Part shown: piece after piece, positions 17,623 through 27,479 of the stretch
Layout of the letters: every line of letters begins with the position of its first letter
Numbering within the stretch: position 1 is the stretch's first letter
Source of the DNA: an uncultured Bacteroidaceae bacterium
GTDB taxonomy: Bacteria > Bacteroidota > Bacteroidia > Bacteroidales > Bacteroidaceae
DNA length: 64,000 bases
Assembly: GCA_905234735.1 (NCBI GenBank)
Contig: CAJOJA010000011.1
Span: 1-64,000, forward strand
Direction: 5' to 3'
Made by a program: the position numbers and the translations under genes
Notes under the pieces: generated by a model
The model's input: the letters and a program-made list of their open reading frames with translations, nothing else
Databases searched by the model: none
Told to the model about the DNA's origin: nothing

Positions 17623-20600
17623 CTATCGGGTTTTGATGGCATATCTTTTAACATACTTAGCGGCCTCTTTGACATTCGTGAATTCCGGGTATTTACCATC
17701 GGCACTCAGTGCTTCGTGGTTCAATACGCTGGGTATCTGGTGTATGACAATGAAGCTTGAACCCTCGATGCGAACACCGTTCATGGTGTTGCTGGGACGC
17801 TTGTTACAGCTGATGTCACGTGCCATAACATTCAGTTCTCCACTTGCGGTAATCCATTCGCTGGTGGATTCTCCGTTTCCGTTGGTATGGGAGTAGTCTC
17901 GAACTCTCAGTACGCCGTTGCCGGGGCGCTGGATGTCCACCTTACAGAACAGTCCCTTCTTGTTGTCGTAACTTGCTGTCACGAAATCGCCATAGTTCCG
18001 GTCGTCTGGGGCGAACTTAAATGCGCTTTGGTCAGCAAATACGCTATTGTCGACAAAGTGGTAGCGTACGAAGTTGATGAGGTACGTAATCTTGTGCTGC
18101 AACAGGGCACTGTCGGCCTGTGCAATGGGAAGTAACTCTTTAATACGTACAGAGTCGGCTTCCTTATACACGTAGTCGTTGGCAGCCATCACGTCGCGCA
18201 GCGAATCGAGCTCGTGCATCGTAATCTGCATGAGAGAGTCGTCTCTGGATATTTCATCCCAAGTGGGCAGTCCCTTGCTGATGGCATCCTCCACAGCGTC
18301 GTTGGTGGGGATGAAAGCGGTATAGTTATAGTTGTTGAAGAACTGAATGTTGTAGTCGGGACCGTTCTCGTCTACGAATATGCGGTACTTCTTCAGCTCG
18401 TTCTGTACCTGGGTCTTGGTCAGTTTCTGTTCGTCAACCAAACCGCAATGCTTGACGGCATCTTCGTCCACTTCGGTCAGTTCATAGAACTTGCCGTAGA
18501 GAGGGCTGTCGAACTGATTATTGTCGGTCAGGATGTTATAGACGCTTCGTGCAGAGGGAATCAGCGGGCTGTCCAGAATGTACGTGGTACCGTTGGCCAT
18601 GTTCTGTTCTTCTACAACCTCGTTGTGCTGGATACCCTTTACCTCGCTATAAACATTACCATTATCGGCAGTGATGATGCCCTCAATACCTTCCAGCTCA
18701 TTTTCAACCTGGAAGGGGCCCTGGACTCTAACCACGTGGCCGTTCTCGCGGATTACCTTCACTGGAGAACCGTTCTTCGCCAGATAGTACTCGTCGATGC
18801 CACTGTTGATTTCCTCGCTGCCGTCTGTTAGCACGATGGTATGACTCTCCAGAATATCCTTCAGACGGTTGGTGATGTCGTTCTGGTCTTCCAGTTTGTC
18901 CATGTTGAACACCTTACCGATTTCACCCGTTGCAGAATTGTAGGCGTACAGGTCGCAGGCGATGGGGAACGTACCACCCTTGTAATTGAACTTCACGACG
19001 CGTGACTTCGTAGTGGTGAAGCTGGTGGGGTCGTAATAGTACTTCAGCGCCTCGTCGCTCGGCAACAGCAGTACGAAGCGGCTGCGCATAGCGGTCAGAT
19101 AGGCATAGTAGTTCAGGCCCATATAGTCCTTGGCCGATGTTGAGCCGTTGTAGATGGCGAAGTTCATGACCAGGTTGGTATTGGTGGTGTAAGCAGGTGC
19201 TGCAACTGAGATGTAGTTGGCAGGACCGTAGACCTTATCCATTACGTAGATAACACCGTTGTTGGCCAAAAGGCAGTGCTGGATGTGTTCCTTGTCCTCG
19301 CTGAAGAACAGCTGCTCCTGCGATTCCTTGTCGCGCCACTTGGTCATCTTGCTGGGTACGTAACCTACGAACGACGTACACATGATGTTGTTGATGAGGG
19401 AGCGCAGAATGGACATGGGAATCTGGTCAATCTGCTGGAACAGCTCATCCTGGGTCGTGGGAGCTGTATAGGGAATCTCATTGGCTGTACCCTTCTTCAG
19501 GTAATAGGTCTGAATCAGGTTCCATCCGCCGCCGCCCTCGGTGAAGTAATTCCAAAGAGCTTCGTCATTAGGAACCCACATGGCACCCATGTTGTACTGC
19601 GGACCGCTCTCTTCGCCGTAGTAACCGCTCCATCCCGGATCGAATCGCAGGGCGATATCCTTGGCACGCGAGTCCTCCAGTTCCTGTCCGTCGGGGTCCT
19701 TCGTCAGCGCACGATGTCCGTAGCTGTTGTCAGAGAAGTAGCGCTTGGAGAAGATGGAGTCTGTCCACGTGATGCCACGTGCAGCCATAACATCCTTGTA
19801 GGCCTCTGTAACGGTTTTGTTGAAGAAGGGCACGCTCCAGCGGTCAATCATATGACTAAAGATGTTCGTCTCGCCGTTGGTACGCAGCATTTCTGCCATG
19901 TTGGGCAGAGGATAGAGAACCTTTTCGGTCGTATTGACATAACCGTTCTCAGCAACACCGTCCTGCTCCAGCAACAATGCATCGTAGATGTGGACGTCCT
20001 CGGTGGTGCGCTCGCGGCCCATGATGATAGCGAAGTCCTCGTCCGTAACATTGTTTTTCGACATGTGCTCGTTGGTGAAGTGAATCATCATGGACAGCGA
20101 TGAGTCTGTCACCAGGTGAATACCCTTACCACCGTTTTCTCTGCGGAAGCGCCACCAATAGTCGCGTTCACCCTGGCTGCCGTCCTTACGCTTGCTCACG
20201 TTGTAGTTGATGGGCAGCGAGTTGCCATCCACAAAGGTGATTGTGTCGGTGGCTTCTACGTCTGTGTAGCGTCGCATGTACTCGCCTCGCAGTACGTTGT
20301 TCCCTTCGCTGCTGGCCAGATTCTCCATGACGATAGCATTGTTTAACATGCTGGTGTGAATCAGCAGTTTCTTCTGGCTAATGCTAAGTTTCTCGTAACT
20401 GGTCGCCGTGTGCCATGGGTCTGTTTCGGGACGTGTGGCATTCTTTGCGAAGAAGGCTTCCCACGCGTCGTCATCAGCCACAAACACAGTTTTCGAACCT
20501 GTTCGTGAGAGCACCTCGGTGAGGGGGCGGGCATTGCTGGGGTTGACATCAGGGTCGGCAATCAGCCGCAGATAGTTGGAGTAGTTCCCCTTACTCTGCA

Positions 20601-20745
20601 GCGTCTCGTAGATGCTGGAATTCAGCCATGTAGGCTTGTCATCGTCCAGCTTGTACTCGTCCTTGCATGATGTCACACCGCAGGCTGCCAGTAGGAGTAA
20701 CATGAAAGATGTATTCCTACTCAATTTGCTTAAACGGTTTTTCAT
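17623..20745 (-). CDS. Large multi-FAS1 surface lipoprotein, first gene of the array (1040 aa)
   Basis: Lipobox GVTSC (Cys27). FAS1-like segments are visible near residues 40-225 (SIYETLQSKGNYSNYLRLIAD, then TGSKTVFVADDDAWEAFF), in the middle, and near residues 725-930 (SVYNILTDNNQFDSPLYGKF, then YNYTAFIPTNDAVEDAI, then ITYLINFVRYHFVDNSVF). Three or more repeats make it about twice the size of the other FAS1 proteins here. FAS1 folds usually mediate adhesion or ligand binding. Being first in the array and lipid-anchored, it is a candidate surface glycan-binding protein. It ends with a TAG codon, so release factor 1 is needed to terminate it. Confidence 0.8.
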   Translation of the reverse strand: MKNRLSKLSRNTSFMLLLLAACGVTSCKDEYKLDDDKPTWLNSSIYETLQSKGNYSNYLRLIADPDVNPSNARPLTEVLSRTGSKTVFVADDDAWEAFFAKNATRPETDPWHTATSYEKLSISQKKLLIHTSMLNNAIVMENLASSEGNNVLRGEYMRRYTDVEATDTITFVDGNSLPINYNVSKRKDGSQGERDYWWRFRRENGGKGIHLVTDSSLSMMIHFTNEHMSKNNVTDEDFAIIMGRERTTEDVHIYDALLLEQDGVAENGYVNTTEKVLYPLPNMAEMLRTNGETNIFSHMIDRWSVPFFNKTVTEAYKDVMAARGITWTDSIFSKRYFSDNSYGHRALTKDPDGQELEDSRAKDIALRFDPGWSGYYGEESGPQYNMGAMWVPNDEALWNYFTEGGGGWNLIQTYYLKKGTANEIPYTAPTTQDELFQQIDQIPMSILRSLINNIMCTSFVGYVPSKMTKWRDKESQEQLFFSEDKEHIQHCLLANNGVIYVMDKVYGPANYISVAAPAYTTNTNLVMNFAIYNGSTSAKDYMGLNYYAYLTAMRSRFVLLLPSDEALKYYYDPTSFTTTKSRVVKFNYKGGTFPIACDLYAYNSATGEIGKVFNMDKLEDQNDITNRLKDILESHTIVLTDGSEEINSGIDEYYLAKNGSPVKVIRENGHVVRVQGPFQVENELEGIEGIITADNGNVYSEVKGIQHNEVVEEQNMANGTTYILDSPLIPSARSVYNILTDNNQFDSPLYGKFYELTEVDEDAVKHCGLVDEQKLTKTQVQNELKKYRIFVDENGPDYNIQFFNNYNYTAFIPTNDAVEDAISKGLPTWDEISRDDSLMQITMHELDSLRDVMAANDYVYKEADSVRIKELLPIAQADSALLQHKITYLINFVRYHFVDNSVFADQSAFKFAPDDRNYGDFVTASYDNKKGLFCKVDIQRPGNGVLRVRDYSHTNGNGESTSEWITASGELNVMARDISCNKRPSNTMNGVRIEGSSFIVIHQIPSVLNHEALSADGKYPEFTNVKEAAKYVKRYAIKTR

Positions 20746-21028
20746 ACATTTAGTAATTTGAGGTTTTTATTAGTTGTTTGTTAATTCTTTACTTCTTGTT
20801 AGTTACGTGTTCTTAAGGGCTCTATATAAGCATTCCATTTTACAAATTTAAGATTTATTTCATTAATATTATGTTAACGGGCCTCTATTTTTCTTAATAT
20901 TAACAAAAATTAACAAGCCATAACCGCTGTTAGTAGATAGCACCAATATATAATAATAGTACGTGCGCGCGCACATTAGTATAGACCGAGCTTTAATCCT
21001 AGTATTGTCTGAGCTTAAACAATACGAC
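20746..21028. promoter_or_regulatory. Intergenic region and leader of the FAS1/SusCD array
   Basis: The gap between the array and the GH128 gene is AT-rich (about 20760-21000). On the minus strand a TAAATTTG match to the Bacteroidota -7 element (TAnnTTTG) lies at 20843-20850, which would give a leader of roughly 90 nt before the first FAS1 gene. No good -33 TTTG box was found at the right spacing, so the promoter call is tentative. A perfect alternating GTGCGCGCGCAC palindrome sits at about 20965-20976. No ORF, tRNA or riboswitch was recognised. Confidence 0.4.
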
Positions 21029-21064
21029 GTTGGAGCCTCGACGACGTATCGACGAGGCTCCAAC
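21029..21064. terminator. Strong hairpin after the GH128 gene
   Basis: Twelve perfect base pairs (21029-21040 with 21053-21064), one mismatch, then three more pairs around a 4-nt loop. It lies 27 bases past the GH128 stop. The minus-strand flank is only weakly T-rich, so termination may be incomplete or the hairpin may mainly protect the mRNA end. Confidence 0.6.
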
Positions 21065-21090
21065 TATAATAGGATATAAAATCTGACTGA

Positions 21091-23865
21091 TTATTTCACT
21101 TGCACCTTTACGTTCAGATGTCCATTACTGATAACGTATACACCCTTGGGGAGCGGTGTGCCTGCTGCTACGGGCATACCTGATGTGGTATAGATGTGAA
21201 CATTCTCCTCGGTTACATAGATGGCACGACCTGCCAGACTGTAGCTAAGTCCCTTTTTGAAATGGTTTTGTTCGATGCCTGTCGTGATAATAAGGGGAGC
21301 CTCTTCGCCTGTTCCGTTCGGATCATCGCTGATGACGAACCAACCGATATAGTCACCATTGACCGATGCGCTGTTGGTTGCGGTTTCTGTGGTGTTGGTA
21401 GCGTCTACTTGGCGTCGAATGCTGGTAAGGTATACGCCGTCATCGGTACTCGAAGTCATGTGCTGGCGGAAGATGCTGGCCTTGCCATAATTGTTCGTTT
21501 GGCTTGCCGCTACGATGAACGGATTCTTAAGGTAGAGCGTATCTCCTGCCTGGTTCTTGAATGCCACATTCTGTCTTGCAGTGCCGCCGACACGGGTTTC
21601 GTTGTTACGGCCAACGGTCAGCAGCTTGCCATTTCCAATGGCAATCTGACCAGGCGTAGCTGCAAAGTAGTTTACATTCTGGGCACTGAAAGTTCCAGTT
21701 TCGGCCTGTTGACGTTCGAGTTTGACTTTGAAGCCTTTGTTCGTTATGTCATATACCTTTACGGTTACAGGAGCCTGGTTGGTCGCTGTGGAGTTCTGCT
21801 GAGCTACTACCACCGGGATGACGCCATCGGGGAATGCCTCGGGGAAGGTCACCTCTACTTCGTCGCCCTTGATGTTTCCGGCGTTTTGCGATATCAACAT
21901 CATTCCATTATCAAAGTGATAAATCTTATCGGCAGGTAAAGATATATAGTCGATGGTTTCGCTATTCTTGAACTCTACCGCTGTCGTCTGTCGCCAAGGG
22001 AAGAAACGGAAGGTAAAACTGCCATTATTCAGGGCCACTACTTGGTTGGCAATACCATTAGCGGAGTTCTTGTTTGAAATCATGCCCATCACCACGTATG
22101 GAGCAGTTTCCTGTGAACTGAGACCAACTTTCACGGTTTCGTCGTTGGAGATACTCAGTTCGCCGTATTGCAGGGCACCGACATAATTGGAAGCTGCAAT
22201 GACCAAACTTGCCTCGTTGGTGATTAATTTCTTACCCGTATAATATTCCGTCACACGGTAAGCAAATGTTCCATTGCCTTCTGGTGTATCGCTGAAGGTG
22301 TAGCTGATATCGTTCTTGCTGCTTTTGTCCTTTGGGGTTACGTCACCAATCTTAATCCATTTGGTGGTTTCCGGCAACTTACATTCTACAATGATGCTGT
22401 CCAACATATCACCATTGGGATCAGTCCAAGTGAGTTTATACACGCCTGTGCTTTCCTCATAGGTGCCTGTCAGTTTCGAGGGTTCTTTATAAACCACCTT
22501 TGGAACAAATTCGTATGCCTTATTGTAGCCAATGCCTGTTTCCATCTGGGCATAGTATTCGCCCAGGGCTGTCAGTTTGCCGTTTTCGTAGATATGAGCT
22601 TTTGATTCACTGTTCCAATAAGCATAGCGCTCTACGTGTGCACTGTTGTTCAGGGTCGTTAGTATTCTCTTGGTAGCCTCCAGAATCTGCGTATCAGTTA
22701 CACCACTGCCGAAGGCTCCATTTTTGTTCCATGAGGCTCCCCATATCCATTCCGATACCCAGATGGGACGTCTCATGCTGGGCCACCACTGACTTTCCAG
22801 ATAGCCAAAGTTTCCTTCGTTCCAGTAGCAGTGGGCATCTACCAGGTCGCATCGCCAGCCGCGTGCGTCAATCTCTTCAAGGAAACCTTTGATAAAGCCC
22901 GTACCATTCCAATAGTCACTGCCGTCCCAGGAAGACGGGCTGCAGAGACGCATACCCGTACGCATGAGGTTTTCCCAGTTATTGAGAATTGTTTCCAAAT
23001 CCTGCGGATGATCATCAGAAGAGTTTCGTGGTTCGTTGTTTGTCTTCATGTGGCACGATCCTGTTACACCTCCGCAGGTAGCCGATGAAGGCCAGTCTTC
23101 ATAAATATGGTTCGGAACCCATTCCACATCGGGTAGCAGCGTGGCATTGCCCTGTCCCCAGTCATAGCACCAGGAGGTGTTCAGGGCTGCATTTGCATTT
23201 TTATCACCATTGCTGGCCAGACCTTTCTTTTGTGCATCGTACCATTGGAAGATACGGTACGAGGAAATCTTTTCGTCCAAAACACTGGGCAGCGTAGCAA
23301 TTTCCAGGTCTTCTTTATCGGCGATGAAGCAACGACTGTATCCCCAGCCGACCTTGCCGACAGCAAAAGTTACCATATAGCCGCGCTTCAACTTGAAGGA
23401 ACGTATTTTGTTGTTCCAGGCGGTAACTATATTGTTCATGTAACCGCCATTATTACCAAGACTGAATGCATTGTAGCTGCTTCCTTCGAAATTTTGGTCT
23501 GAGAAGACGGTAAGCGGACGGTATCCACTGCTATAGGGCATGACAATGGCCCCTTGAGCATACATCTTCACCTGACAGGTCGTTCCGTTCTTAGCGGCTT
23601 TACCATTCACAGAAACGAACTTCAGGAAACTTTTGATGACTACGCTCGGCTTAATATTCTTAAAGATAAGTACTGCATGATCTGTGTTGACAATGTCCAC
23701 ACTACCCGTGCTGGTAAAGGGTTCCGTGCTGGTGATGACGTAGTCAACATCCTCAGTCAGTTGTATCGCGCTTGTCACCTGTTCCACAGAGGTGACTGTG
23801 TTGCCACCCCATGATGTAAGCGCAAAAGACAATGCGCAGATAATTGTTAATAATCTGTGTTTCAT
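21091..23865 (-). CDS. Secreted glycoside hydrolase with GH128-like (beta-1,3-glucanase type) catalytic domain
   Basis: 924 aa with a Sec signal peptide and an N-terminal all-beta region (about residues 22-190). The middle (about 200-440) resembles the Glyco_hydro_cc/GH128 barrel: WCYDWGQ at 232-238, VEWVPNHIY, then NNEP with candidate acid/base Glu278, and PIWVSEW with candidate nucleophile Glu372. A fibronectin-III-like module follows (about 455-560). The protein ends in a TSGMPVAAGTPLPKGVYVIS stretch that resembles type IX secretion C-terminal signals. GH128 enzymes cleave beta-1,3-glucan; substrate here is inferred. It sits 11 bases after the GH43-type gene. Confidence 0.75.
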   Translation of the reverse strand: MKHRLLTIICALSFALTSWGGNTVTSVEQVTSAIQLTEDVDYVITSTEPFTSTGSVDIVNTDHAVLIFKNIKPSVVIKSFLKFVSVNGKAAKNGTTCQVKMYAQGAIVMPYSSGYRPLTVFSDQNFEGSSYNAFSLGNNGGYMNNIVTAWNNKIRSFKLKRGYMVTFAVGKVGWGYSRCFIADKEDLEIATLPSVLDEKISSYRIFQWYDAQKKGLASNGDKNANAALNTSWCYDWGQGNATLLPDVEWVPNHIYEDWPSSATCGGVTGSCHMKTNNEPRNSSDDHPQDLETILNNWENLMRTGMRLCSPSSWDGSDYWNGTGFIKGFLEEIDARGWRCDLVDAHCYWNEGNFGYLESQWWPSMRRPIWVSEWIWGASWNKNGAFGSGVTDTQILEATKRILTTLNNSAHVERYAYWNSESKAHIYENGKLTALGEYYAQMETGIGYNKAYEFVPKVVYKEPSKLTGTYEESTGVYKLTWTDPNGDMLDSIIVECKLPETTKWIKIGDVTPKDKSSKNDISYTFSDTPEGNGTFAYRVTEYYTGKKLITNEASLVIAASNYVGALQYGELSISNDETVKVGLSSQETAPYVVMGMISNKNSANGIANQVVALNNGSFTFRFFPWRQTTAVEFKNSETIDYISLPADKIYHFDNGMMLISQNAGNIKGDEVEVTFPEAFPDGVIPVVVAQQNSTATNQAPVTVKVYDITNKGFKVKLERQQAETGTFSAQNVNYFAATPGQIAIGNGKLLTVGRNNETRVGGTARQNVAFKNQAGDTLYLKNPFIVAASQTNNYGKASIFRQHMTSSTDDGVYLTSIRRQVDATNTTETATNSASVNGDYIGWFVISDDPNGTGEEAPLIITTGIEQNHFKKGLSYSLAGRAIYVTEENVHIYTTSGMPVAAGTPLPKGVYVISNGHLNVKVQVK

Positions 23866-23876
23866 AGTATTGAATA

Positions 23877-25028
23877 TTATTTGAGGAATTTCTGTATCTT
23901 CTTTGCACAGCTTCTGTATGCCTTAGCCGAAACGGGGCCGTCCAGCACTTTCTGGGCTTCGTCGAGCAAGGTTTTACGGCCATCCAATTGAGTCAGCGTG
24001 AGTGTGGGGACGGGGCGTGTACGCAATTGGCTGCTAGTTGTCAACAGTTCGTCCCAAGCTGTGAGCAAGTCATATTCCTCCTTGGTAATAGCAATAACGG
24101 TGCCATGACGGGGTGTGAACATACCGGAGGTCTTGGTGTCCTGTACCTGCTTGAAGGTCTTGAGGTCGGTGGATTTGCAGAACTGATAGTGATAGCTGGT
24201 GTAGCAGTCATACATCAGCACCCATGTGCCATCGAACAGACGGAAGACGCCCGAACCCTCGACAGCCTTGTTTGTGTCCTGGCAAAAGCCATCCTGTAAC
24301 TTCCATTCCGCCATATCGTGAAGGCTGGGAGTGATGAACTGCTTGATGCCTTTTTGCTTCTGTCCCTCGGTCTTGAAGAATACGTGGTACAGTCCTTCAT
24401 CGTCACACACAATATCAGTGTCGATGCTGGCATTCTGGACGTCGAAAAGAACCTTGGGTTCACTCTCGAAGTCGCTGAAGTCGCTATTGGCATAGGCGTA
24501 GTAAACACGGTCGTAGGGGCACGAACCATCGTCGGTCAGGATGGAGAAGTAGACCATGTACTTGCCTGCCTCCTTGTCGAAGATGGTCTGTGGAGCCCAG
24601 ACACGGGTTACGTGCTCAAACATCGTACCCTTGAAACGTTCGGGGAAATGGATGGTGTGGTGCTGCCACTTGATGAGGTCGCGGCTACGCATCAAGACCA
24701 TACCGCGATTGCTCGACCAACCGAGACTTGACTTCATATCGGTAATAACCTGATAGAACCATCCGTCCTCGCCGCGCAGGATGTGGGGGTCGCGTACGCA
24801 CTTTGTGATTGCAATGCTGTCACTTCCGATGATAGGATGTCCCTGGTTCAGCGGGGTGTAGTTCCATCCGTCGTGACTAAGGGCATAGCAAATCTGTTCC
24901 TGTTCAGGTGCGTTACCCGTGAAATAGGTGAAGAGATAAGCCACATAGTTAGACTTGGCCTGTACAGATACTGTGGAGAATGCTCCGAATACGGCTACGA
25001 GAGCCAAAAACTTTAAGTTTGTTCTCAT
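23877..25028 (-). CDS. Secreted GH43-type five-bladed propeller glycosidase
   Basis: 383 aa with a signal peptide ending near VQA-KS. The fold and catalytic pattern of GH43 are suggested by CVRDPHIL (Asp80, candidate base), VWAPQTIFD, IDTDIVCDDEGLYHVFF (Asp203 or Asp205, candidate pKa modulator) and VEGSGVFRLFDG (Glu257, candidate acid). GH43 members include arabinofuranosidases, xylosidases and galactosidases; the activity cannot be fixed by eye. It lies 27 bases after the penicillin-binding protein gene and 11 before the GH128 gene, so it may be read from the housekeeping array upstream while acting with the SusCD locus downstream. Confidence 0.75.
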   Translation of the reverse strand: MRTNLKFLALVAVFGAFSTVSVQAKSNYVAYLFTYFTGNAPEQEQICYALSHDGWNYTPLNQGHPIIGSDSIAITKCVRDPHILRGEDGWFYQVITDMKSSLGWSSNRGMVLMRSRDLIKWQHHTIHFPERFKGTMFEHVTRVWAPQTIFDKEAGKYMVYFSILTDDGSCPYDRVYYAYANSDFSDFESEPKVLFDVQNASIDTDIVCDDEGLYHVFFKTEGQKQKGIKQFITPSLHDMAEWKLQDGFCQDTNKAVEGSGVFRLFDGTWVLMYDCYTSYHYQFCKSTDLKTFKQVQDTKTSGMFTPRHGTVIAITKEEYDLLTAWDELLTTSSQLRTRPVPTLTLTQLDGRKTLLDEAQKVLDGPVSAKAYRSCAKKIQKFLK

Positions 25029-25055
25029 TTTTTTTATATGTGTTTGGTTAGTAAT

Positions 25056-27479
25056 TTATTCGTTTTCGATTATTTCCGGATTGTTTGTATTGTCTGGATT
25101 CTCCACCTTGTCCGGACTTTCTATAGGTTCCAGACTGGTACTGTCTCCCTCCTCCGTGGGGGGTGGATAATAGGCTCCCACGCACGACCAGCATTGTGGA
25201 TTGATTTCTTCCTTCGGAGCTTCGAACCTGCGGTAATAGCGCGAGAAGGCTGGGTCTTTCAGTAGCGACTGGATGAACCATCCGAAGATGGGCAGTGCCG
25301 TGCGGCTGCCTTGTCCCAACTGCCCTGTGCGGAAGTGAATGCTGCGATATTCGCCACCTACCCATGCACCGCCCACAATGCCTGGTGTTACACCGACGAA
25401 CCAAGCATCGGAGTGGTTGTTGCTGGTACCCGTCTTGCCACCAAACTCTGTCTTGTCGAGGATGGGATGAATGTACTCCCAGAGTGCTGCCGTTGTTCCG
25501 CCGGGTTCGGTGAGTCCTGCACGGAGCATCTGCTGCATGAGGTATGCCGAACGGTAGGGTATGGCCTGTTGAGTGGATAGTTTGGACTCATAGATGGTCG
25601 TGCCCTTTCGGTCTTCGATTCGGGTAATGAGTATGGGCATATTGTATATGCCATCATCCATGACGGTGCAATAGGCGTTGACCAGTTCCAACAGATTAAC
25701 GTCCTCTGAACCTAAACTTAGTGCTGGAACGGCTTTTAGCGGCGATTGTATGCCCATGACGTGGGCTGTGCGCACGATATTGTCTATTCCGCATTCGAAG
25801 CCCAACTTTACGGCTATGCTGTTGATACTCTGTGCAAATGCACTCTTCAGGGGCATGTTGGCATGAGTGAAATAGCCGTTGGCGTTGTGTGGCGCCCACT
25901 GCTTAACCTCGCCATTTACGGTATCTGGGTAGGATACCCATTCGTCGACTCGTCGGTCACAGGGCGTGAGTCCTTGGTTCATGGCCTCGGTGTAAACAAA
26001 GAGTTTGAAGGTGGAACCCGGTTGTCGCATTGCAGTCACCTTGTCATACTCCCAGGAATTGTAATCCACGTCACCCACCCAGGCTTTAACCTGTCTAGTG
26101 TCGGGTTCGATGGCCACAAAGCCGCAGTGCATGAAGCTGACCATGTAGCGAATCGAGTCCATCGTGCTCATTTCACGCTCTTCGGAACCGTTGTAGGTGA
26201 AGACTTCCACCGTGTGCGGTTGGTTGAGGTAGTAGAAGATGGAGTCGGTATTGCCCTGATACTTATTGTTCAGGTACTTGTAGGCGGTAGTCCTTTCTGC
26301 AATTTCCTCAATAAAATTAGGGATTTCCCGTCCGTGTGCATCGCGCCAGGGTGGTGTAGTGCCCCAGTGGTCACGGAAACGCTGCTGGATGACGCGCATC
26401 TGTTTGTTGGCTGCCGCCTCGGCATATCGTTGGATGCGGGTGTCAAGCGTGGTGTAAATCTTCAATCCGTCTACGTCCAGATCAAGTGGGTGCTCAGCAT
26501 CGAAACCTGGAACAAGACCTTCCTGGCACAACATTGCGACATAGTCGCGAAGTGCATCGCGGAAGTAGGGGAATGGTCCGATGTTATTGGGCCCTGAGGT
26601 ACGTTCGGCAGTAGTCATGGGCAGTTGTTGCAAGCTGTCGAGTTGCTGTTTCGTGGCCTGCATCCCATTGATAATCATCTGTCCGTTATTGAACAGGTTG
26701 GCCAGAACGACATTGCGTCGTTCCGTACTGTTGCGAGGGTTGCGCCTGGGGTTGTATGTACTGGTGGCCTTAAGCAGTCCCACGAGTGTGGCGGCTTGTT
26801 CGTAGGTCAGGTTGTCGGGTGTGGTGGCAAAGTATGTTTCGCAAGCCGTTTTTATGCCGTAAGCATTATTACCAAAATCTACAGTATTGAAGTACATTGT
26901 CAGGATGTCTTCCTTCGAGAATAATATTTCCAGCTTAGTGGCAACAATCCACTCTTTAGCCTTGATCGTAAGCAGTCGGGTAGGGCCCCATTTGCCCAAA
27001 AGACCTGTGGAATACTCTTTCTTAGTACGTACGCGGAACAGATTCTTGGCCAGCTGTTGGGTGATGGTGCTGGCACCTCGGGCATGTCCGCCCACCATAT
27101 CCTTCACGGCGGCAAAGAGTCCTTTAACGTCGATACCATGATGCTGGTAGAAACGCTCGTCTTCGGTGGAGATTAGCGTGCGCACCAGTTTGGGACTTAT
27201 TTCCTGGAAGGTGACGGGCGTACGATTTTCGTTATAGTATTTGCCAATTACAACGCTGTCAGCACTGATGATAAAGCTGGCCTCGCTGGTGATGGGGTGG
27301 GCGATGTCCTTGAATCCTGGTGAACGACCAAAAAGCCACAGGAAGTTGACATCGACGGCTCCCAGCAGTAGGAACAGCACCAGTATGATGGTTGCGAATC
27401 CTGCCAGCAGACGCTCCCACCAGGCTCCGCTGTAGATGCTGTGTATGGTGTTTTTAACTTGTTGCCAGAGTTGATTCAT
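25056..27479 (-). CDS. Class A penicillin-binding protein (transglycosylase/transpeptidase)
   Basis: Bifunctional peptidoglycan synthase anchored by one N-terminal membrane helix (about residues 24-45). Glycosyltransferase motifs seen are EDERFYQHHGID and GASTITQQLAKN. Transpeptidase motifs are STFK (active-site Ser in RQPGSTFKLF), SIN and KTGTSN. 807 aa is usual for PBP1A-type proteins. The C-terminus carries a short acidic, Pro/Asn-rich tail (VENPDNTNNPEIIENE) of unknown role. The gene overlaps the end of miaA by 26 bases, which indicates co-transcription. Confidence 0.95.
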   Translation of the reverse strand: MNQLWQQVKNTIHSIYSGAWWERLLAGFATIILVLFLLLGAVDVNFLWLFGRSPGFKDIAHPITSEASFIISADSVVIGKYYNENRTPVTFQEISPKLVRTLISTEDERFYQHHGIDVKGLFAAVKDMVGGHARGASTITQQLAKNLFRVRTKKEYSTGLLGKWGPTRLLTIKAKEWIVATKLEILFSKEDILTMYFNTVDFGNNAYGIKTACETYFATTPDNLTYEQAATLVGLLKATSTYNPRRNPRNSTERRNVVLANLFNNGQMIINGMQATKQQLDSLQQLPMTTAERTSGPNNIGPFPYFRDALRDYVAMLCQEGLVPGFDAEHPLDLDVDGLKIYTTLDTRIQRYAEAAANKQMRVIQQRFRDHWGTTPPWRDAHGREIPNFIEEIAERTTAYKYLNNKYQGNTDSIFYYLNQPHTVEVFTYNGSEEREMSTMDSIRYMVSFMHCGFVAIEPDTRQVKAWVGDVDYNSWEYDKVTAMRQPGSTFKLFVYTEAMNQGLTPCDRRVDEWVSYPDTVNGEVKQWAPHNANGYFTHANMPLKSAFAQSINSIAVKLGFECGIDNIVRTAHVMGIQSPLKAVPALSLGSEDVNLLELVNAYCTVMDDGIYNMPILITRIEDRKGTTIYESKLSTQQAIPYRSAYLMQQMLRAGLTEPGGTTAALWEYIHPILDKTEFGGKTGTSNNHSDAWFVGVTPGIVGGAWVGGEYRSIHFRTGQLGQGSRTALPIFGWFIQSLLKDPAFSRYYRRFEAPKEEINPQCWSCVGAYYPPPTEEGDSTSLEPIESPDKVENPDNTNNPEIIENE

